From: Acidimicrobiales bacterium
GTDB taxonomy: Bacteria; Actinomycetota; Acidimicrobiia; Acidimicrobiales; Aldehydirespiratoraceae
Length of the DNA stretch: 43,253 bases
NCBI GenBank assembly: GCA_029247365.1
Contig: JAQWLJ010000004.1
Coordinates: forward strand, 1 to 43,253
Direction: 5' to 3'
The notes under the pieces are model-generated. The model had not been told where the DNA came from, searched no databases, and saw only the letters and a list, made by a program, of their open reading frames with translations. A program made the position numbers and the translations under genes. Each line of letters starts with the position of its first letter. Within the stretch, counting starts at the first letter, position 1. Below, piece after piece: positions 38,934 through 43,253 of this stretch.

Positions 38934-41141
38934 TTAGTGACCGCGACCGTCGGCCTGACGAGCTTCGCCCGCCTCCACCGCCTCAAGGACCGTCATGGCG
39001 ATATCGGTGACGCGCACTTCGTCTTCGTCCTTGCCGGCGGCCTTCGCTCCGTCATCCATCATCACGTAGCAGAACGGGCACGCGGTGGCGATGCGGTCGG
39101 CGCCGGTGTCGACCAACTCCTTGGCGCGAACGTCGTTGACCTTGTCGCCGACGTCTTCCTCCATCCACATGCGGGCACCACCGGCACCGCAGCACATGCC
39201 CTTGGTGCCGTTGCGACCGGCCTCAACGAGCTGGATACCGCCGAGGCTGCCGAGCACTTTGCGGGGTGCCATGTACACATCGTTGTGGCGGCCGAGGTAG
39301 CAGGAGTCGTGGTACACGACTCGCTCGTCGAGTTCGGCCTTGCTGAGGTCAAGCTTGCCTTGGTCGACTAGCCACTCGAGGAACTGTGAGTGATGGACTA
39401 CCTCGTAGTGACCGCCAAGCTGCGGGTACTCGTTGGCGAGCGTGTTGAAGCAGTGCGGGCACTGGGTGACGATTTTCTTGACGCCCATCGTGTTGAGCGT
39501 CTCGATGTTTTGGGTGGCGAGCATCTGGAATAGGTACTCGTTGCCCGAACGACGAGCCGAGTCGCCGGTGCAGTTCTCGGCCGGGCCGAGGATGGCGAAG
39601 TCGATACCGGAGCGTTGCATCAGCTTCGCCATTGACTGGGTGACCTTCTTGTTCTTGTCGTCGAACGAACCGGCGCAACCGACCCAGTAGAGGTACTCCG
39701 CTTCCATTGGGTCACCGCCCTCGAGGACGTTGACGCCCTCGACCCCGGCCGTCCAATCGGCCCGTTCGCTTTGGGACATGCCCCACGGGTTGGCCGAGTT
39801 CTCCATCGAGCGGAATGCCTGACCGAGTTCCGACGGGAAATCGGATTCCATGAGGGTGAGGTAGCGGCGCATATCGAGGATCTTGTCGAGGATCTCGATG
39901 TTGACCGGGCAGATCTCGTCACACGCCCTGCACGACGTACAGCTCCACAGCTCGTCCTGGGTGATGCGGTCAAACATCCAGTTGGCCGGAATGGTGATGT
40001 CGTCGTCAACTCCGATGGGGGGTGAAACCACGGGGTCGCCGGTTCGGGCCATGACCTCACCGGTTTTCAGGACGATCTCGCGAGGGTCGAGTGACTTGCC
40101 GGTGGCGTGAGCTGGGCACACCGAGGTGCAGCGGCCGCACATGGTGCAGGCGTCGGTGTCGAGCAACTGTTTCCAGGTGAAGTCCTCGATGACCGAGACG
40201 CCGAACGTCTCGAGTTCGGTGTCGCCCTCGACCAAGTTCGGCATGGGCTTCATGGCGCCCTTCGGACGGTCCCTATCCTTGAGGTACATGTTCAGCGGCG
40301 AGGTGAACATGTGGCGCAGCATCGTGGTGGGCAGGATCAGCAGGAAGGCGATGAAGCTGATGACGTGGGCACCCCACCAGAACTGGTGCCAGCCAGCCAC
40401 GCTGCCGTTGTTCTCGACGAGTGTGGCGAGTGGGTAGCCGATAAAGCTCCACTTCTCGAACTCGGGCATGCCCTGCTCGGCGATGCGGAACATCTCTGCC
40501 GCGTAACCGGTGACCGCTATAGCCAGGAACACGCCAAGGATCACCGCGTGCTCGGGCTTGCTCTTGATGCGGATGCGGTAGGGCCGCCAGCCGAATGGGC
40601 CGTACCGCCGGACGATTGCCCAGACGATGCCGATCGTGAAGATGAGGCCGGCGCCGTCGCCGATGGCGGCGTAGGCGCGGTAGACGTCGCCGTGCAGGAA
40701 CTTCAGGCTCGTGGGGACCTGATGGTTGACCTCGAGCACCGTGGTGACGCCCAGGAGGATGATGAATCCGAAGTAGATCATCGAGTGCATGATTCCGGCA
40801 CCAGGTTCCCGCAACAGCGTCTGCATGTAGACGCCGGCCCGGAAGCTCTTGGCTCGTTTCTTTGCGTTCTTCAGCGTGGTGCGGCGGTTGTCGGGACGAC
40901 CGCGCTCCCAGTTTTTCACCCGGTTCGAGAACTCCCATGCGCCAATGATCAACAGCACCGGGATCACGGTGTAGAAGCCGAGCTTGAAAGCATCGGGGAT
41001 GTTCTCGAAGACGGCGCGGGTGACGACCTCGTCGTCCTCGAAGTCGAAGATAAAGGGCGCGAGGTACGACCCGAAGGTGAACAGGGCGATACCGACGCCC
41101 ATCAGACGGACGAGGTGGTGGGGCTTCATTCGCGAAAGCAT
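38934..41141 (-). CDS. Membrane Fe-S oxidoreductase, EtfD-like (Rv0338c/HdrD-like)
   Basis: In this 735-residue fusion the N-terminal 290 or so residues form a NarI/HdrE-like membrane cytochrome b domain with about six helices. Two [4Fe-4S] motifs follow (CTMCGRCTSVCP and CTSCRACDEICP), then two CCG domains: the second has CCGAGGARMWMEE in full and the first is degenerate (ENCTGDSARRSG). The layout matches mycobacterial Rv0338c (EtfD), which accepts electrons from the electron-transfer flavoprotein during fatty acid beta-oxidation and feeds the quinone pool. No etfAB genes are in the window. ATG 41141 follows a TAGATT -10 by 9 nt. Confidence 0.9.
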   Translation of the reverse strand: MLSRMKPHHLVRLMGVGIALFTFGSYLAPFIFDFEDDEVVTRAVFENIPDAFKLGFYTVIPVLLIIGAWEFSNRVKNWERGRPDNRRTTLKNAKKRAKSFRAGVYMQTLLREPGAGIMHSMIYFGFIILLGVTTVLEVNHQVPTSLKFLHGDVYRAYAAIGDGAGLIFTIGIVWAIVRRYGPFGWRPYRIRIKSKPEHAVILGVFLAIAVTGYAAEMFRIAEQGMPEFEKWSFIGYPLATLVENNGSVAGWHQFWWGAHVISFIAFLLILPTTMLRHMFTSPLNMYLKDRDRPKGAMKPMPNLVEGDTELETFGVSVIEDFTWKQLLDTDACTMCGRCTSVCPAHATGKSLDPREIVLKTGEVMARTGDPVVSPPIGVDDDITIPANWMFDRITQDELWSCTSCRACDEICPVNIEILDKILDMRRYLTLMESDFPSELGQAFRSMENSANPWGMSQSERADWTAGVEGVNVLEGGDPMEAEYLYWVGCAGSFDDKNKKVTQSMAKLMQRSGIDFAILGPAENCTGDSARRSGNEYLFQMLATQNIETLNTMGVKKIVTQCPHCFNTLANEYPQLGGHYEVVHHSQFLEWLVDQGKLDLSKAELDERVVYHDSCYLGRHNDVYMAPRKVLGSLGGIQLVEAGRNGTKGMCCGAGGARMWMEEDVGDKVNDVRAKELVDTGADRIATACPFCYVMMDDGAKAAGKDEDEVRVTDIAMTVLEAVEAGEARQADGRGH

Positions 41142-41150
41142 GGCGCCAGA

Positions 41151-41156
41151 AATCTA
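41151..41156 (-). promoter_or_regulatory. -10 element of the EtfD-like gene
   Basis: TAGATT on the minus strand lies 9 nt upstream of ATG 41141. Confidence 0.4.
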
Positions 41157-41236
41157 CCCCTCCGACCGGGATCGTCGCGCAATCAGGGAGAGGTCGCGTT
41201 TCACGTTGCTGAAACAGAGTGGAAACTCCTGATCTC

Positions 41237-41242
41237 TACGGT
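41237..41242 (+). promoter_or_regulatory. -10 element of the winged-helix regulator gene
   Basis: TACGGT lies 6 nt upstream of ATG 41249, favouring that ATG over GTG 41219 as the start. Confidence 0.4.
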
Positions 41243-41248
41243 GCGGTC

Positions 41249-41761
41249 ATGGACGTTCGACTGGTCAGGTGGCCGGCGGCTCGGGCGCAGCTCGACGAAC
41301 TACGTGCCGCAGGTGTCCCCCGCCTTGTAGTGGTCGACGGAGATGTTGCCCCGCCAGCACCCAACGATGAACTCGAAGACTGGGTCCGTTTGCCCGCCGA
41401 CCAGTCCGACGTCCGCGTCCGGGTCGACACCCTGGCAGCCCGTGCCCGCGGCAAGGCCTTCCCGCAGCTGTCCAAGGAAGGAATCCTTCGTCATGCTGGT
41501 GTTTCAGTGCCGCTCTCTCCGGTGGAGAGTCGGCTGGTCGCGGTGCTGATCGCCCGCTTCGGCGCCGTTGTTGGCCGGGCCGAACTCATGGATGCGGTGT
41601 GGCCGCACGAGCGCCCCCCGCGCAACGCGCTCGACGTCCACATCTCGCGGCTTCGGCGGCGACTGGGCAACCTCGACCTGGCGATCACCACGGTCCGAGG
41701 ACGCGGCTATCTGCTCGAGGCCTTGTCAGAGGGCGGTCAGCAAGTGGCAGCAAACGGGTAA
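41249..41761 (+). CDS. OmpR-type winged-helix regulator with short atypical N-terminal domain
   Basis: In this 170-residue protein the C-terminal Trans_reg_C domain (about residues 85-163) is clear: LSPVESRLVAVLIARFGAVV, ELMDAVWPHE, ALDVHISRLRRRLG and TVRGRGYLLE. The N-terminal 75 or so residues contain a LVVVDGDVAPP strand-loop but are too short for a normal receiver of about 120 residues, so phosphorelay control is doubtful; GlnR-like regulators also act without canonical phosphorylation. The gene ends 68 bp before amt on the same strand, so ammonium-uptake control is a reasonable but unproven role. A GTG at 41219 would add 10 residues. Confidence 0.82.
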   Translation: MDVRLVRWPAARAQLDELRAAGVPRLVVVDGDVAPPAPNDELEDWVRLPADQSDVRVRVDTLAARARGKAFPQLSKEGILRHAGVSVPLSPVESRLVAVLIARFGAVVGRAELMDAVWPHERPPRNALDVHISRLRRRLGNLDLAITTVRGRGYLLEALSEGGQQVAANG

Positions 41762-41829
41762 CACGCACTGAACGAGGCGGAAAACCAGTTTTCGTACCTT
41801 GCGGCGCAAGCCGTTGAAAGGGAACCGTC

Positions 41830-43149
41830 ATGTCCACTGCTCTACTCGCCAACCTCGCCCAGGACGCGGGGTCTCAAACCGTTCAGGCCGTGATGGACAA
41901 TCTTTGGTTGGTGATCGCCGGCTGCCTGGTATTCCTGATGCAGGCGGGCTTTGCGTTCGTCGAGGCCGGTCTGACCCGAGCCAAGAATCTGGCGAACATC
42001 ATGGCCAAGAACCTCGCCGATATGGCCGTCGGCGTGACCATGTTCTTCATCGTCGGCTTCACGATCGCGTACGGCGCAGGCGGCAATGACTGGATCGGCG
42101 GGTTCGGCGACCTGTTCTTCGCCGAGTCGTCGAAGCCCGATGTGCTGTTCGATATATCGGGCGGTCTGAGTCCAGCCACCAACTTCTTTTTCCAGGTCGT
42201 GTTCGCGGCAACCGCAGTGACCATCGCGTCTGGAGCGATGGCGGAGCGCACGAAGTTCACGACGTATCTGGTGTTTGCGGCCGTGATGACGGCTGTGATC
42301 TACCCAGTGGTCGTGCACTGGACGTGGGGTGGTGGCCTGATTGCCGGCATCGAGATCGGCGACGCCGTGTATTCCGACTTCGCTGGCTCGACCATCGTCC
42401 ACCTGACCGGAGCGGTCGCTGCACTCGTTGGCGCTGCGATGATCGGCCCTCGGCTTGGAAAGTACGGCCCGAACGGTGAGCCGCGAGCGATCCCTGGTCA
42501 CAATATTGGCTATGCAGTCATCGGCGTCTTCATCTTGTGGTTTGGCTGGTTCGGGTTCAACGCGGGTTCCGAACTGGCGGCCGACAATCTCCTGTCGTTC
42601 CTGGCGATGAACACCTTGCTCGCAGCGGCTGCAGGTGTCGTTGGCGCAACTCTGATCATCTGGATCAAGACGGGCGTGGCTGACGTCGCCATGGCCGGTA
42701 ACGGGGCGCTTGCCGGGCTCGTGTCGATCACGGCACCCGTCGGCACGGTCGAGCCGTGGGCGGCGCTCGTAATCGGCTTCGTTGGCGGCGTGATCGTCGT
42801 GTTCTCGGTGCTATTCTTTGACCGGATCCGGGTCGACGACCCGGTCGGTGCGGTCTCGGTTCATGGCACCTGTGGCATCTGGGGAACGCTGTCGATCGGC
42901 CTTTTTGCGAAGTACGACGATGCGTTCCTGGGGCGTGAGGACGCTGGTCTGTTCTACGGGGGCGGGCTCGACCAGCTGATCGTGCAGCTCGTAATGGTGG
43001 CGATCGTGATCGTCTGGGTCGGCGGCACCTGTCTTGCCTTGTTCGCTGCTCTTCGGGCCACGCTTGGTCTGCGAGTTGACGAAGAGGAAGAGGTCATGGG
43101 CCTCGATGTCGCCGAGCACGGGTCTGCTGGCTACGGCTTCGATAGCTGA
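41830..43149 (+). CDS. amt: Ammonium transporter (Amt family)
   Basis: This 439-residue channel has 11 transmembrane helices. Family markers are GFAFVEAGLTRAKN, ASGAMAERTKF, VVHWTWGGG, DFAGSTIVHLTGAVAALVGA (first pore His), HNIGYAVIGVFILWFGWFGFNAGS and VSVHGTCGIWGTL (second pore His). It conducts NH4+/NH3 into the cytoplasm. AAAGGGAA before ATG 41830 is a good ribosome-binding site, in contrast to the many leaderless-type starts. No glnK follows; after the stop there is a long hairpin and the window ends 104 bp later. The acidic C-terminal tail (EEEEVMGLDVAEHG) is the region that contacts PII proteins in relatives. Confidence 0.95.
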   Translation: MSTALLANLAQDAGSQTVQAVMDNLWLVIAGCLVFLMQAGFAFVEAGLTRAKNLANIMAKNLADMAVGVTMFFIVGFTIAYGAGGNDWIGGFGDLFFAESSKPDVLFDISGGLSPATNFFFQVVFAATAVTIASGAMAERTKFTTYLVFAAVMTAVIYPVVVHWTWGGGLIAGIEIGDAVYSDFAGSTIVHLTGAVAALVGAAMIGPRLGKYGPNGEPRAIPGHNIGYAVIGVFILWFGWFGFNAGSELAADNLLSFLAMNTLLAAAAGVVGATLIIWIKTGVADVAMAGNGALAGLVSITAPVGTVEPWAALVIGFVGGVIVVFSVLFFDRIRVDDPVGAVSVHGTCGIWGTLSIGLFAKYDDAFLGREDAGLFYGGGLDQLIVQLVMVAIVIVWVGGTCLALFAALRATLGLRVDEEEEVMGLDVAEHGSAGYGFDS

Positions 43150-43157
43150 TCACTCCG

Positions 43158-43207
43158 CCCCCATGCTGGTGTGTGCCGGCCTTGCCTGGCACACGCCAGC
43201 ATGGGGG
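43158..43207 (+). terminator. Large hairpin after amt
   Basis: Arms 43158-43177 and 43188-43207 pair over 20 bp with a single G-U wobble around a 10-nt loop. No T-tract follows, as is common for actinobacterial terminators. It starts 9 bp after the amt stop. Confidence 0.7.
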
Positions 43208-43253
43208 GCTGTCTGCCGAGCGGTGTTGGAGGGGACTGCCCGCTGGTTTTCAG

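Noticed and set aside
40107-41330. 407-codon plus-strand ORF opposite the EtfD-like gene
   Set aside because: The opposite strand holds complete Fe-S motifs and membrane segments. This frame is low-complexity, rich in Asp/Glu/His, typical of an antisense shadow in GC-rich DNA.

Overview
The window looks like a chromosomal segment of a high-GC actinomycete, most likely class Acidimicrobiia (Ilumatobacter-like). The placement is inferred from gene content: a SigR/RsrA-type sigma/anti-sigma pair, an FhaA-FhaB-PP2C-RodA-PbpA-PknB cluster, an acyl-CoA carboxylase beta/epsilon pair, a DUF2342 metalloprotease next to tilS, and an Rv0338c/EtfD-like membrane Fe-S oxidoreductase. No phage, integrase, transposase, CRISPR array, rRNA operon or biosynthetic cluster is visible. 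Nearly all of the sequence is coding and many genes overlap by 4 bp (GTGA/ATGA).

Layout. 1-1863 (-): an MrfA/YprA-like DExH helicase cut by the left edge. 1924-10034 (+): STAS anti-sigma antagonist, RsbW-like kinase, NhaA, topoisomerase I, an MFS transporter, thymidylate kinase and DNA polymerase III delta'. 10078-11067: tRNA-Thr(CGT), then the SigR-like sigma factor and its zinc anti-sigma factor, which abut a convergent MDR oxidoreductase. 12218-16951 (+): a small zinc-ribbon protein, an EEP-family hydrolase, a GNAT, a 42-aa membrane protein, DUF2342 metalloprotease, tilS, a 49-aa protein and a CoA-pyrophosphatase-type NUDIX. 17045-20174 (-): carotenoid oxygenase, DUF418 membrane protein and LOG protein, divergent from an LLM flavin enzyme, acyl-CoA carboxylase beta and epsilon, and a methyltransferase (20200-23746, +). 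23774-25839 (-): a PH-like membrane protein, a methyltransferase and prephenate dehydratase. 26097-28670 (+): a fatty-acid desaturase, a PaaX-like regulator and an MBL-fold hydrolase. 28674-30513 is a decaying patch: a zinc-ribbon gene with an in-frame amber codon, a GGCT-like gene and a truncated EAL pseudogene with an in-frame TGA. 30664-38112: tRNA-Leu(CAG, -), then the cell-wall/Ser-Thr phosphorylation cluster (+). 38131-41141 (-): TrpG/PabA and the EtfD-like oxidoreductase. 41249-43149 (+): an OmpR-type regulator and the ammonium transporter Amt, followed by a large hairpin.

How genes work together. The FHA proteins, PP2C phosphatase, RodA, PbpA and PASTA kinase form the known actinobacterial circuit that couples peptidoglycan synthesis at growth zones to reversible threonine phosphorylation. 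The sigma/anti-sigma pair is a thiol-stress switch. Acyl-CoA carboxylase, the desaturase and the EtfD-like protein point to active lipid metabolism. The winged-helix regulator directly upstream of amt suggests local nitrogen control.

Most interesting signals. (1) About seventeen gene starts have a TAnnnT -10 hexamer placed 4-10 nt upstream of the start codon, which predicts widespread leaderless mRNAs. (2) At 28674-29141 a second CxxC knuckle lies in frame just beyond a TAG codon, up to 3 bp from the neighbouring gene. (3) Between pheA and the desaturase there is a fragment resembling the C-terminus of a MalG-type permease, and a perfect 12-bp inverted repeat covers the pheA promoter. (4) The NUDIX gene appears to start at CTG.
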